Assembly (NCBI GenBank): GCA_028564705.1
Contig: JAPXFQ010000074.1
Span: 1,877,501 to 1,941,500, forward strand
Origin: Apricaphanius iberus
Taxonomy: Eukaryota > Chordata > Actinopteri > Cyprinodontiformes > Aphaniidae
DNA length: 64,000 nucleotides
Reading direction: 5' to 3'
Shown here: one piece after another, positions 12,494 to 24,063 of the stretch
Layout: every line of letters begins with the position of its first letter
How positions within the stretch are numbered: the first letter of the stretch is position 1
Program-made: the position numbers and the translations under genes
Notes under the pieces: model-generated
What the model was told of the DNA's origin: nothing
Database searches by the model: none
The model's input: only the letters and a program-made list of their open reading frames with translations

Positions 12494-13043
12494 ATACCTT
12501 GTACTCAGGCTTACTGTTAGGAAGGGAATCACGAAGCGTGGAGAGAGGGTCGAGAGGCCCTGTAGATCAGGAGCGATGTGGAGTGAGTCAGAATGTCCGG
12601 AATTGTATTTCAGAAGCTGATGGTGAAACGGGAAGGAAGCCAGAAGAGGATGAATATGAGAGCCCTTGAACATCAGGTTATTAGCAGGATGGATATCTTA
12701 CTTGGTATGAATGATGAATCGGCAGGTGGACGGGCAGGCGAGCAACAGACCACCAGGAGGAACTGAGACTGACCAGAGAGGAAGCCAAGCAGGATGAATC
12801 TACCCAGCCAGGGGAATGCAGGAACCAAGGTAAGTTGAATCTGCAGGGAGAAGAAAGGTCTGAGACCAAGAACACAAGGAGGAAATTCAGGCTGAAGTTT
12901 TCTTGCTAGGAGTTGGCCTTGTTACCACGGTGAGAGCGAGAACCATCTGGCAACAGTCTTCTTCTTCTTGGTGTTTTACGGCGGCTGGCAACCAACTTAA
13001 AGGTGCATTACCGCCCCTACTGTTCCGGAGTGTGGATCAGAGA

Positions 13044-14705
13044 TTAAATTCTATCTTTAAGCCCTGTATCCTTAAGATATTTCCAAAGAATCCCCATATT
13101 ATTATACAAAGTCTTCATATTTAATTCTCTTCTTTCCCTCCCCAATCTCTCCATCACCCATAATCTTTGTTCCCTATACATAGGACAACTAAAAATAACA
13201 TGATTAACATCCTCATCCACCTGACAATTTCCACATAAACCCGTAGAGTGCCTCCCCATCAACCTAAGTGTGCTATTTAGATATGTGTGTCCCAACAGAA
13301 CCCTATTTATCACAGTCTGTTCTTTCCTACACTTTCCTATATATAACATTCTATTATTAACATCTTCCACCATCCCAAACAGAAATCTCCCTCTTTTTTC
13401 CTCTCTCCACCTCTTCTGCCACTCTTCTATTACCCTAGCCCACACTAATGCCTTCCCTTCCTTCTTCCCCAACTTCACTTTCACCTCAACACTTTCCCTT
13501 CTCCTTGCCTCCTTTGCCTTCTTATCAGCTTCTTCATTTCCTTTAATACCCACGTGCCCTGGTACCCACATAAAAACTACTGATCTCCCTTGTTGTATTA
13601 TTTTTGAATACTGATTCCTAATCCTATCCATAATATCTAAATGACTTTTATTTTCTCCCTCCAAATATTGCAATGCCGACATTGAATCAGAACAAATTAA
13701 TGTTTTCCTATGTTTATTCCTCCCCACCCACTCCAATGCATATAACACCGCCATCATTTCCACTGTACATACTGTCAGTAATCCATCTGTCCTATAACTC
13801 TCACTATACCTATATTTAGGGACCACAAACGCAAATCCAGATTCCCCTCTTTTTTGTTCTTTAGACCCATCCGTATATACCCTTAAATACTGCCCATACT
13901 CCTCATTAATATATCCTAAAAACTCCAACTCCCAATTTACCTTCCCTTTCAGTTTATTTTTAATCTCCAATAAATGCCAGTTTACGTTTATGACCTCTAC
14001 ACCCCACGGCGGACTTCCCACAACCCTCTCCATACTACCTACCTCTAATCCCCTTATCCTCATCTCCTGTGTATACCTCCAACTGACTGACCCAAAGCTT
14101 CTGACTACCTCTTCCCCTTCCCAACTCCTTTCCACTAATTCTTTATTTGGGTGCAAGTTCTGTTGCATTTTTAAAAGTATCCAATAGTTAACAGTTAACT
14201 GCTTTCTCCTTAAATCCAGTGGCATTTCTCCTGTCAGAACCTGTAATGCTGGAACTGGAGTTGTTTTAACTGCTCCACAACATACCCTTAGTGCTTGACT
14301 CTGTAGTCTATCTAATCTCATTAACTGCGAATCTGCTGCAGTTCCATATACTATACATCCATAGTCTATTACTGTCCTAATCATTGTTACATAGATTGTC
14401 TTCAACGCCTTCTGACTTGCCCCCCATTTCACCCCACTGAGACATCTCATTATATTAATTACTCTCTGGCACTTCTCCACCCCCTTGTCTATATGTTTAC
14501 CCCACCTTAGCTTTGAATCCATAACCACCCCCAAAAATTTAAATTCACTTACCATTTCTATCCTCCTATCATACATTAATAGATTCATATCTGGTACCTT
14601 TAATCTCTTGGAGAAGACCATCATTTTTGTTTTATCTACTGAAAACCTAAATCCCCACTCCCACCCCCACTTCTCAACCACCTTCCTGCATCCTTCTCTT
14701 AACAT
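13044..14705 (-). pseudogene. I/Nimb LINE ORF2, 3' segment (thumb, RNase H, zinc knuckle)
   Basis: A 553-codon frame that continues ORF2 after a frameshift near 14675-14700. It begins with the region just after the RT active site (GFRFSVDKTK, FLGVVMDSKLRW), then shows a type I RNase H with all four acidic positions: YTDGS near residue 275, the Glu of TVEMMAV, SDSMSAL and the GHVGIKGNEEADKKAK block. RNase H removes the RNA strand of the RNA-DNA hybrid during target-primed reverse transcription. Near the end, CGNC...H....C is a CCHC zinc knuckle (CGNCQVDEDVNHVIFSC). It ends in an ordinary stop at 13044. Apart from the missing link to the upstream frame it is intact. Confidence 0.88.
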
Positions 14706-16788
14706 ACTCTAAGTTCCTCCCCCTCTTCCACAATGCTCCACCGTCTGCAAATAAAGATCTTCCTAAATCTCCTTGAACCTCCTTGAAGATGTCATTAATC
14801 ATTATGGAAAAAATTAAAGGACTAATGATGCTTCCCTGCGGAGTCCCATTCTCTATTTTAAAACAACTTGATACTACCTTACCCACTCTTACCTGAATAC
14901 TTCTACCCATCAAGAAACTTTTAATCCAATAAAGTATTCTACCTCCCAACCCCATTCTTCTAAGCTTAATCAAAAAACCCTCCTTCCACATCATGTCATA
15001 CGCTTTTTCCACATCAAAAAACAATGCCACTACTGATTCTTTATTTCTTTGAGCTTTCCTAACTTCTTTCTCCAAACTCACAATCGAATCCATAGTTCCT
15101 CTTCCTCTTCTAAAACCATTTTGAAACCTATTTATTAACCCATTCTTTTCTACATAATATAACAATCTCTCATTGACCATTTTCTCCATAACCTTACACA
15201 CTACCGATGTTAATGCAATAGGTCTATAATTTCCTGGCTTAGCTGGATCCTTTCCTGGCTTCCTAATGGGGACAATAACTGCTTCCTTCCACACATCTGG
15301 GACCCTTCCTTTCTCCCACACTTTATTATATAAGCACAACAGTTCCTTCAATGCTCGACTACCCAAATTTCTTAGCATTATATAACAAATTTGATCCTTC
15401 CCTGGAGTACTATTCCCTGATCCTTTAATTGCTCTTTTCAGCTCTCCCATTGTGAAAAAACTATTTATCAGATGACCATCCATATTCCCTACCTCTTCCA
15501 GAACATATTTATACTGTTTGAAACTATTAGCTCTACCTCTCAATTCCTCCTCCGATAAATTTTTTGAACCATGTATCTGAACAAATTTTTTTCCCATCAT
15601 TTCTACCTTTTCTGAATCTGTTATCGCTTTCTCCCCCCCATCTTCCAAAACAGGATACCCCCATTCTCGTCTATGTCCACCCATCCTTTTAATCATACTC
15701 CATACACTTCCTACCGGTGTTGTTCTCCCAATCCTATCACAAAACCCCCTCCAACTCGCCCTCTTAGCCTGTCTCACCGTCCTCCTTACCACAGCTTGTG
15801 CTCTCTGATAGGCCACCAAATTATCAAAATTATGTGTTCTCTTTACAACCTTAAATGCCTTATTTCTTTCTTTCACAGCTTCTGAACATTTTTCTGTCCA
15901 CCAAGGAACTGCCACTCTATTCATAGAACTTTTACTTTTGGGAATTGTCACTTTTGCTATTCTTAATATTTTACTACAAAATCTATTATTCAATACATCA
16001 ACATCTTGTTCCAACTCCATTTCCTCTCGTTCCTCCTCTCCCAGTCTCCTAAATTTCTCCCAGTCCGCCTTCCTTAACACCCACCTTCCCTCTCCCTGCC
16101 CTACTCCTCTTTCTTCCCTTATCTGGATCATAGTAAGGATGGGATAATGATCACTCCCTATCAATGATTCTTCCAACACCTCCCACCTACTTTTCCCTGC
16201 CAAACTACTCGACACCAGCGTGAGATCCAGGCTAGATACCTTCCCACTTCGAGTGTCAAATCTCGTTCCCCTCCCATCATTTATGCACACCAGTTCCTTT
16301 TCTTCTATCAATGCTTCTACCACTTCGCCATTTCTATCCAACTTCTCCCCTCCCCATAATGTACTATGTGCATTAAAATCCCCACACCATACTACTTCCT
16401 CCTCCTGTCCCTGAATTCCCACCAACTCTTCTAGATTTAACCTCCTACAAGGATTGTAAAAATTTATGATTATTAATTCCTTCTTTCCTTTCCACACCCC
16501 AATTACTATCTCCTCTTGCTCCTCCTGTCTCCTTATCACTCTATACGGTATCCCTTCTTTAATAAAAGTTGCACACCCTCCCCCACTCCCTTCCTGTCTA
16601 TCCTGTCTCACACTAACATATCCCTTAATCACAAAATCTAGGCTCGGCTTTAACCATGTTTCTTGAATACATATGACTTCTGGCTTGTTGTCTAATCCAT
16701 CTATATAATATTTAAATTCTTGCCCATTAGCTATAAGTGACCTTGCATTCCACTGTAAAATTATTATCATAATCAACTCTATCCACAT
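14674..16788 (-). pseudogene. I/Nimb LINE ORF2, 5' segment (endonuclease and reverse transcriptase)
   Basis: A 704-codon frame. An APE-type endonuclease occupies the first 220 residues: LQWNARSL near residue 12, QETWLKP near 43, GDFNAHSTLWGG near 139, SDHYP near 217. The reverse transcriptase follows, with YRPIALTS, FQNGFRRGRGT, FFDVEKAYD (first catalytic Asp) and GTPQGSIISPL. The active-site block reads FADGGALW where the family has FADD, so the second catalytic Asp is replaced by Gly. About 30 codons later the frame ends and the protein continues in another frame (13044-14705). Its ATG overlaps the ORF1 stop by 10 bases, the usual ORF1-ORF2 arrangement. Confidence 0.88.
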
Positions 16789-17834
16789 GATTCCTGCGAC
16801 GCCTGCAACTCATCTCTAACCTCCTCCCATACCAACCCAACTAGCCCTAAGTGATGGACAGCTGCTTTAACTATAAGCTGAATTTTCTGCGTCTTGGACT
16901 CTACTCCAGCTGTACTATTTATTACTCCTGCAATAAATGTGACCATCCTTTTCTTTTCTTCTTCAAACTGTTCCTTCATGATCCCACTGTCCTTAACCAC
17001 TGGTCTACTCTGACCCCCCTCTGCTCCTCCTACCTTCACCTGCCTGGCTGCTTCTGCATAGCTCACCTTTTGCTGCATTCTCTTCTTCTGAATTTCCACC
17101 TGTTGCTGAAGAACCTCACATCCCCTAAATCCAGCACTATGATTCCCCCCACAATTGCAACATTTTGGTTGAACTCCCTCCCCACATTTACCATACTCAT
17201 GACTCCCTCCACACCTTGCACATCTTTGTTTCTGGCTACAGCTTCCGGCTACATGTCCATACTTTTGACATTTGAAGCACCTAATTGGTCTTGGAACAAA
17301 CTCCCTGACAAAATAGGACATATAACCTATCATTACCCTCCCTGGCAGTACCTCCCCCTCAAACTCTATCACGACTGTTTCTGAATCTTTCCTTACTCCA
17401 TCCACCCAAATCTTGATTCGGTAAGCACTGAGAATCCTCCCTCCTCTCAAGTTGTTTTTAATTTCTTCAATACTCATATTCTCCGATACTTTTGAGATGA
17501 CACCTTTTCGACTTTTCCTGATTCCCACCCCACCCCCAACCTTACTCACACTCACAACCCTTACCCCATTAATTTCTTTCAAATTGACAACCTTCTTAGC
17601 CTGTTCTGTGTTTATACATCCTATCATCAAATTTCCATCCTGCAAGACTTTAGCAAACTCAATGTTTCCTATTATTTCCTTTAATATCTTTGTCAATTTA
17701 AGAGGATTGACCCGACTAATTTCCCCGGACTTCTTTCCAAACCGAACCACATACTTAATGCATTCTTTCCTTTCTTCATTGGAATCCTCAGAGATATTTC
17801 TATCCTTCCTCTTTTGACCTCGGTTTTTCTTCAC
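16779..17834 (-). CDS. I/Nimb LINE ORF1 (Gag-like RNA-binding protein)
   Basis: An intact 351-codon frame. The basic N-terminus (MKKNRGQKRKDR) is followed by a region of mixed helices, then three consecutive zinc knuckles at about residues 186-235: CFKCQKYGHVAGSC (CCHC), CARCGGSHEYGKC and CCNCGGNHSAGFRGC. A coiled, Gln/Lys-rich segment (QQVEIQKKRMQQK) follows. In I-group LINEs this protein packages the element RNA and is needed for retrotransposition. It is read first on the minus strand and its TAG stop overlaps the ORF2 ATG. No stop codon or frameshift is present, in contrast to ORF2. Confidence 0.9.
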   Translation of the reverse strand: MKKNRGQKRKDRNISEDSNEERKECIKYVVRFGKKSGEISRVNPLKLTKILKEIIGNIEFAKVLQDGNLMIGCINTEQAKKVVNLKEINGVRVVSVSKVGGGVGIRKSRKGVISKVSENMSIEEIKNNLRGGRILSAYRIKIWVDGVRKDSETVVIEFEGEVLPGRVMIGYMSYFVREFVPRPIRCFKCQKYGHVAGSCSQKQRCARCGGSHEYGKCGEGVQPKCCNCGGNHSAGFRGCEVLQQQVEIQKKRMQQKVSYAEAARQVKVGGAEGGQSRPVVKDSGIMKEQFEEEKKRMVTFIAGVINSTAGVESKTQKIQLIVKAAVHHLGLVGLVWEEVRDELQASQESCG

Positions 17835-18229
17835 TGTCTTCCACTCCTGGCTCCTCTGTTCCTCATCCTCCCATTATTCTCTACTGTCATACTCTCCTTC
17901 ACTAACATTATAACCATCTTCCAATCCATTCACGGAGCAATTGTGCCTGGCCGCCCCTTTCCTCCCTCCTGCTGAGGAAGCTGCCATCCCTCTTCCCCGT
18001 TCTGACAACAGTTTTCGGTAGAAATTTAAAACAATAGTTCTGTCTGCCTTCAACAACACTCGCAACGTTCCAAGCTCTTCTTCCCATCCAGACTGTCAAC
18101 GTCAACCAGTACGTCAACCGCCTCTGGCAACAGTCTGCTGGAGAGCCTCCCTTAAGAAGCCTGGTGGTAACGAGGATGATAAGGAACACCTGTTGCAGCC
18201 ACCTGCGAACGCCTTAGAGAGAAGGTGAG

Positions 18230-18663
18230 AGCACAGGAAAACAATATACACATACAATATGTTACTGTGTGGAATATGCAATGTTTTAAATTTAGTAAGA
18301 GAAAAAAATATATATTTTTGTTAAACTTCTCCAAAAATGCACATCTTAGGAAAAAATTGTAAGAATTGCATTAGCACAGCAACACTTGTTCTAAGAAACA
18401 CACCTGCCTGCGCAAAAAAAATGCCCCAGGGACTATTAGGTGTTAAGTTAAAAAATGTACATATCTTCTCATAATACATGTACCTCTTCCTATTATTGCA
18501 GTAATATTATTGATATGTTGATATGATATATTCATTTTAATATTAATTACTGGAATATGATTGATGTTAGAACCAAGAACCATACAGTTAGTTTTTACTG
18601 TGTTTATTGCCACTATATATAATTTGATCCAATCTTCTACATATCAGTCATGATTTCGGGTTA
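18230..18663. other. Spacer between two gypsy LTRs
   Basis: About 430 bp of AT-rich DNA between the split LTR and the LTR at 18664. I see no coding sequence, terminal repeats or RNA gene. It separates two gypsy elements in the same orientation and shows they are not one element sharing an LTR. Confidence 0.45.
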
Positions 18664-19433
18664 TGTGACTCAGAAGGAAGCACAGATTACAGACGGACAC
18701 AGGAGGGTTCTTAGTAAAATAACAATGATTTATTTTCTGCATGAAAACAGGCTAGTATTGTTTCAGATAGATGGTTTGACTCGGGAGCGGAGACCCAGGA
18801 GCAGGTGGAAACTGTGGTGATGACGAGAGGAGTTAGAGCAAGCTTTAGACTGAGAGTGGAGATGGTGACAACAGGTGCCAGGACTTACGGAGGAGAGGCC
18901 AAAGATGGACGATGGAGGAGGTAAGTGGAATCCAGAGATCTGAGGTTGGCTGGAGCAATGTGAGGCTTGAGGTTTGGATCATAGGAGGAGCAGGCAGACG
19001 AGCAGGTGGCAGAGGAGCAGATGGACCAGCGGACAAAGCGGTGCAGAGGCTGACTATGAGTACTCTTCCAGAGAGGGTTTGTGAGAACAATTCAGCGAGG
19101 TGAATCTCTAGAGGAAATGGACTTGGACGAAGGAACCCAGGAGGTCGAGGAAGGAATGGTCTCAGGATCTACGAGGAGAACAGGTAGATAAGTGGTCAAG
19201 CTCGAAATACTTAAACAAGGTTTCCAGGAAGGAAAACTGAGAGCTGAGGTTTTTGGCCTAGTTACTTGGAAAGAGCGAGAATCATTTGGCCTCAGCTTAC
19301 AGGATCCGCTCCTCTTTTGAAGGTGGAGGTAATGGGCTCCAACGAGCTGCACCTGCTGCCAACAGCCTGTCATACACCATGCAGAGAAGACAGGAAAAAC
19401 AGCACAACACAAAACCTCCAGCACTCAGACACA
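18664..19433 (-). mobile_element. Gypsy 3' LTR
   Basis: On the minus strand the 770-bp segment starts TGTGTCTGAGTGC and ends CTGAGTCACA, giving TG...CA termini. Immediately upstream is a polypurine tract (GTTGGGGGGGGTGGGGATTA, about 19434-19455), the plus-strand primer site that borders a 3' LTR. A polyadenylation signal (minus strand AATAAA at 18729-18734) lies 65 bp from the end. The integrase and RNase H remnants at 19.5-21.4 kb are upstream in the same orientation. The two short frames inside (63-110 codons) are not genes. Confidence 0.65.
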
Positions 19434-19455
19434 GTAATCCCCACCCCCCCAACAG

Positions 19456-20514
19456 GTGCCTCCTGGCGGCCTTCCTCACGTGGAATTGACTGACATAGAA
19501 CTGGTGTTGACAGAATGAGTTGTGATATGTGAAAAACAGGATGGATTCGTAGACTTGACGTTTTACTGTTTTTACTGTACTAGTACTGTACTGTACTAGT
19601 TTTGCTGCAGAGGGACTGATGAACTTTCTTATGGGAAATGGGCCAATAAAACGAGGAGAACGTTTTCTGGGTTGTGATTTGAGAGTGAAATCCTTAGCTG
19701 AGAGCCATACCTTTTGTTCGGGTGAGTATGTGGATGCTGGTTGCCTCTTCTTATCTGCCAGACGTTTATTTTGGGCTGATGTACGTTGAAGTGCATGATG
19801 GGTTTGTTTCCAGATGCGGTGGATGGAACGGATGCGATGGTGTCACGGGATCTGGAAAAGATGCTGAGAGAAGAGGAGCTTGGTACCCGAGAGAGATTTC
19901 AAATGGAGACAAACCAGTAGCAGATGAAATATGAGAATTCTTAGAATATTCAACCCAGGGTAGATAGACGGACCGGGTGAGTTGATTATGGCTGCAGAGG
20001 CAATGGAGGTTGTTTTCTATTTCCTGGTTGAGTCGCTCACATTGACCGTTGGTTTGGGGATGATAACCAGAGGAGAGATTGGATGTGGCTCCCAGGGCTG
20101 AGCAGAACTGTTTCCAGACTGAGGATGTAAACTGAGGGCAACAATCTGATATGATCTTGGTTTGGATTCCACGGAGGCGGAAGACGTGGGAAATGAGAAG
20201 TTGGACAGTGCCTGCAGCGGAGGGGAGTTTGGGAAGGGCAACAAGGTAACATGCTTTTGAAAATCAATCACTTATGGAGAAGATGACTGTTTTACCTTTA
20301 GAGGCGGGTAGATAAAATTCATGGAGATGTGAGGCCAAGGACGAGTAGGAACTGAGAGAGGTTGAAGTTGTCCTGTGAGAGATTGGTGAGATGGTTTGTT
20401 TCCGTTATAGATATTAAAGGCAGAAACATATTCGGAGACGTCTTTGTTTAGTGATGGCCACCAGAAATATCTGCGCAGGAGGGCAATGGTACGGCTGGTT
20501 CCGGGATGACACAA
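19456..20514 (-). pseudogene. Gypsy integrase remnant
   Basis: The frame 20272-20514 starts at MCHPGTSRTIALLRRYFWW and continues with the HPG...RRYFWWP pattern of the zinc-binding N-terminal part of Ty3/gypsy integrase, then VSEYVSAF and HISMNFI, the start of the DDE core. Further on, pieces in shifted frames give VIDFQK-like and ISPLVIIPKPT-like sequence, corresponding to the region of the SGYHPQTNGQ block. The last residues before the polypurine tract, PREEGRQEAPVGG, are the polyprotein end. Several frameshifts and stops make it inactive. Order pol then 3' LTR is canonical on the minus strand. Confidence 0.75.
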
Positions 20515-20639
20515 GAATTTTAAAGAGTAAAGCCAGTGAATGGTCCTTGCTCAAACTGCTGATGGTACATACAAACAGCCGGGAGGTCTCCCACCTGGGT
20601 CTGGTTCGGTCTGCTGGGCATTCCATATGGATTTTCCTA

Positions 20640-21400
20640 TTTCTCAGGTGAAGGACCCAACAAAACAGGAGGATGGTAGAACTTTGGTTTCTTTAGAGGG
20701 TGTTTCATCAGAAAGATGGATTCTGGAGAGTGGGTCTGGCTTTTTATTTTTGGATCCGAGACGGTAGGAGTGTTGAGATTAAACCTGAAGAAGAAGACGG
20801 ACCAGTGGGCCTTTCTGGTGTTTAATTGTTTGGCTGACTGGAGGTTAGATGGATTCTTGTGATCCGCACAGATGATAATGGGAATCTCCGTGCCCTCCAG
20901 CTAATGTCTCCATTCTTCCAAGGCGAGTTTTATTGCGAGCAGCTCCCAATCGCCGATGTCATAATTCCTCTCTGCTGGGGAAAACATTTTGGAAAAAAAG
21001 GCACAGGGATGAATCTTGTAGTCAATAGAAGATCTTTAAGAGAAGATAGCGCCGACAGCTAAATCTGATGCATCCACCTCAAGGATGAACCACTGTTTTG
21101 GGTCTGTTGATAAAAGATGGGAGCATGGATGAAGGCGTCTTTCAATTTTTTGAAGGCACGGTCAGCCCCAGGAGTCCATTTAAACTTCTTCTTAGAGGAA
21201 GTGAGTGAATTCAGAGGTTCTGCAATTTTACTGAAATTTTGGATGAATCTACGGTAAAAGTTGGCAAAACCAATGACACGTTGTAGCTATTTCTTACTTT
21301 CGGGCATTGTCCAATCTTTAATGACTTAATAACATCATAGGTCTTCTTGTTTATGATGGCCGGTCTCTTCTTGGGTTTAAGGTTATCTATGAACAAATTT
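20640..21400 (-). pseudogene. Gypsy reverse transcriptase C-terminus and RNase H remnant
   Basis: Read on the minus strand in shifting frames: [20 protein letters not shown] (end of the reverse transcriptase), [35 protein letters not shown] (start of RNase H, catalytic Asp in VDASD), [15 protein letters not shown] (catalytic Glu region) and CADHKNPSNLQSAKQLN. These are characteristic of Ty3/gypsy pol. Stops and frameshifts are frequent. It joins the integrase remnant downstream. At its upstream side (21.4 kb) it is cut off by a plus-strand LINE 3' end, so the catalytic palm and the protease and gag of this element are gone. Confidence 0.75.
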
Positions 21401-21708
21401 GAACAAAAAGAGAGGAGATCGCTCCTTCCAGGTGGTCGCGCCGACGCTCTGGAACGATCTCCGCTTTCCTTGCGCTTACTTGATTGTGTTGATGTTTTTA
21501 AGTGTAAACTAATAACTTACTTGTTTGAAAAAGCATTTTAATTCCAGTGGGAAAGGGGTTGTTTTATGACCACCATGTTTTTTGATTGTAAATGTAAATG
21601 TATTTTTGTTTCTATTTGTATTTTTGTGAAGCACTTTCTGACCTCTGTCTGTGAAAGGTGCTATATAAATAAATATTACTTACTTATAAATAAATATTAC
21701 TTACTTTA
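21395..21708 (+). mobile_element. LINE 3' end fragment
   Basis: A short piece encoding the last residues of a Jockey-superfamily LINE protein (FKCKLITYLFEKAF before the stop, preceded in another frame by VVAPTLWNDL), followed by a 3' UTR ending GGTGCTATATAAATAAATATTACTTAC and a duplicated ATTACTTACTT tail. The tail repeat and the ACGCTCTGGAACGA-type block show orientation. It is 5'-truncated, as most LINE insertions are, and it truncates the gypsy pol remnant. Confidence 0.65.
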
Positions 21709-23290
21709 AAGTAGAATACTAGGAAACTGGATAAAAAACAGCGCTCTACACACTTAGGGGATTCCTTTTTAACATGGAAAAATAGTCTACAGCTCTATAA
21801 AAAGACCTTTAGACAAGCTAGAACAGTGTATTTTTCATCACTAAAAGAGGTAAATAAAAACAATCCTAGTTTTCTTTTTAGTACAGTTGCCAAACTTACA
21901 CAGAGTCTTAGCTCCGTTAAGCAAGCTATTCCCCCTTCTCTGAGTAGGGATGACTAAATGGGATTCTTCATAAGTAAAATAAATTCTGTTCTAAATAAAA
22001 TCATTGACATTCTCCCAAACATGATTACTTCTCTCTCAGTAAATGTGGCAGTGTCGGAAAAAAACTGTGGGAACCATGTTTGTGTCTGCACTGTTTTGAT
22101 TCCGTTGAACTTTCCGAATTATCACAAATATTAGCTTAATCTAAACATTAAACTTGTATGTTAAACCCAATCACAACCAAATTAGTGAAAGAAGTGTTCC
22201 CTCTGGATACTGGCCCTATTTTAGAAATAAATCTATCCTTAACACATGGATACATACCACAGTAATTTAAGGTTGATATAATTAAACATTTACTTAAGAA
22301 ACCCTCAATTAAGATGACCTAGCTAATTACAGGCTATATCTAACCTTACTTTCTTGTCCAACTTGAGAAAATAGTTTCTAATCAAGTATGTGAGCATGTA
22401 AACAGCAACAACCTGTTTCAAGAATTTCAGTCAGATTTAAGAGCTCATTATAGCACTGAAACAGCACTGGTGAAAGTTACTAATAATATTCCAATGGCCT
22501 CAGACAATGGACTTGTGACTGCACAGGTCTTGTTGGATCTCCGTTCTGCTTTTGACACTGTCAATCATGGAACAATTCTCTTTACTATATGCTTCCAGTT
22601 GGTAAAATAATTAGACAGCATGCTATGTATTTCCACAGTTATGTCAATGATACACTACTATATTTATCCATAAATCCTGATGTATCCAAACAGCTATGAA
22701 GATTACAGACATGTCTTAAAGACATAAAAACCTGGATGACTCTTAATGTTCTGCTTTTAAATTCAGACAAGACATAATTTGTTGTCTTTGGACCAGAAGC
22801 TTTAAAAAGGAAGCTGCTAAGTCAAAGACATCGTCTGGATGGTATTAAATTGGCCTCTGGTACTAGTGTAAAGAACTTCAGTGTAATTTCTGACCAAAAA
22901 ATGGCATTTAAATATTAAACAGGTTTCCAAGATTTCTTTCTTTCACCTTCGGAATATTGCTCAAATTAGAAACATCCTGTCGAGGAGTGATGCAGAGAAA
23001 CTAGTCCATGCATTTGTTACTTCAAGGCTGGACTACTGTCATTTCTTGTTATCCACAAATTGCAATTAAAAGCCTTCAATTGTTCCATATATTCCTAACA
23101 AAGCACTTCATTCTCAGAATGCAGGTCTACTGGTAGTTCCTAGGCTTTCTAAAAGTTGAATGGGAGGCAGATCTTTTAGTTAGCAGGCTCCTCTCCTGTG
23201 GAACCAGCTCCCAGTTTTAGTCCGTCAGGCAGATACTCTTGTCTATTTTCATTAAAACATTATTTTTGCAGAATGAGTGTGTTAGGGGAG
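21709..23290 (+). pseudogene. Decayed L2 LINE fragment (linker, RT and C-terminus)
   Basis: Pieces in several frames match the L2 protein: LYKKTFRQARTVYFSSLKEVNK (linker after the endonuclease), SVLNKIID, ALVKVTNN, LLDLRSAFDTVNHG (RT catalytic Asp block), then a gap where the active-site block should be, and [35 protein letters not shown]. Many stops and deletions are present. The C-terminal wording is closer to the copies at 36.3 and 49 kb than to the TTGCC-tailed family, so it belongs to a second L2 lineage. Confidence 0.75.
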
Positions 23291-24055
23291 GATGATGCAG
23301 GTCTGGTTAAACAGCTGGATGCTGGGTTGACATGCATCTAGAACTGGTCCCGGCTAATATAACACATAACATACCAAATATTTTTTTTGACACATCACCC
23401 CTTGCACAACCTTCTCACCTTTTTCACCCCTGACCTTATTTCATGTCTGCAATTTCCACAACATGCCAATTACGTGTGATACCAATTTCATGTGTATGCA
23501 CATACAGAAGTTTTTTTTTTTCTGTAATGGACTTCAGACAAATATACAGTTTTTACCTTGATATTTAAAAAAAATATGCGCTAGGATAAATGTATAACAG
23601 TTGCCAAAGTGAGCTAAATCTTCGGATCCTGCCATGACCTATATAGGAGACATATGTGTACATAAAGGGGCTTATATGTGGATATAAAGAAGCAATATCA
23701 GAGACACATATGGCCTGTATGTGGCATATATATGTAGCATAAATGTGCATATAAACCACATACAGGTTTCATTTCAGAATTAGAATGCAATTGTTGAAAG
23801 TTACCACAAGATGACAGCACAGGACTATTAATTACCCTGTATAGATTGGTCATGTGGACTCTATGGCAATAAAAAGAACCACCATCAGGTCACATTTTTT
23901 ATCACGGAATTGACTGGCTAAAAAAAAAAATAAATAGAAACAATAACAAACATTTTATCTTATCTGCTGGGAAAAAATTTAATTGTGTAGATATGCAGGC
24001 ATTAGGACATGGTTTTCACAATTACAATTTTGGAATAACAATGGTGGTGTGTGTG
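23291..24055. other. Non-coding DNA with CATATG-type motif cluster
   Basis: No gene seen. At about 23635-23765 a run of imperfect CATATGTG / CATATATG / GGATATAAA motifs recurs every 10-20 bases on both strands, a degenerate short-period repeat. Confidence 0.4.
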
Positions 24056-24063
24056 TTTGTGTT

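Larger units (their letters stand above)
12960..18122 (-). mobile_element. Full-length I/Nimb-type LINE with 14-bp target duplication
   Basis: A 5163-bp non-LTR retrotransposon. Perfect flanking copies TCTGGCAACAGTCT lie at 12946-12959 and 18123-18136, fixing both ends. In element order: a 5' UTR of about 290 bp, ORF1 with three zinc knuckles, ORF2 with endonuclease, reverse transcriptase, RNase H and a terminal CCHC motif, a short 3' UTR and a tail of AAG units. The RNase H domain plus a knuckle-bearing ORF1 places it in the I group (Nimb-like in fish). It landed inside the older gypsy LTR. Such full-length copies are rare because most LINE insertions lose their 5' end. Confidence 0.9.
11755..18225 (-). 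mobile_element. Gypsy-type LTR split by two later insertions
   Basis: Three pieces (about 11755-11924, 12498-12959 and 18137-18225) form one repeat of about 0.72 kb when the solo retroviral LTR and the LINE are disregarded. Support: several blocks match the LTR at 18664-19433 in the same order, for example GCTGAGGTTTTxxGGCCTxGTTAC and GAGCGAGAAxCATxTGG, and a polyadenylation signal (minus strand AATAAA, near 11782-11787) lies near its end. The gag fragment begins right after it. Outer boundaries are approximate; no primer-binding site could be assigned. Confidence 0.55.

Noticed and set aside
13270..17817. Several plus-strand frames of 60-177 codons
   Set aside because: They are the antisense of the LINE ORFs, which carry clear endonuclease, RT, RNase H and zinc-knuckle motifs on the minus strand.
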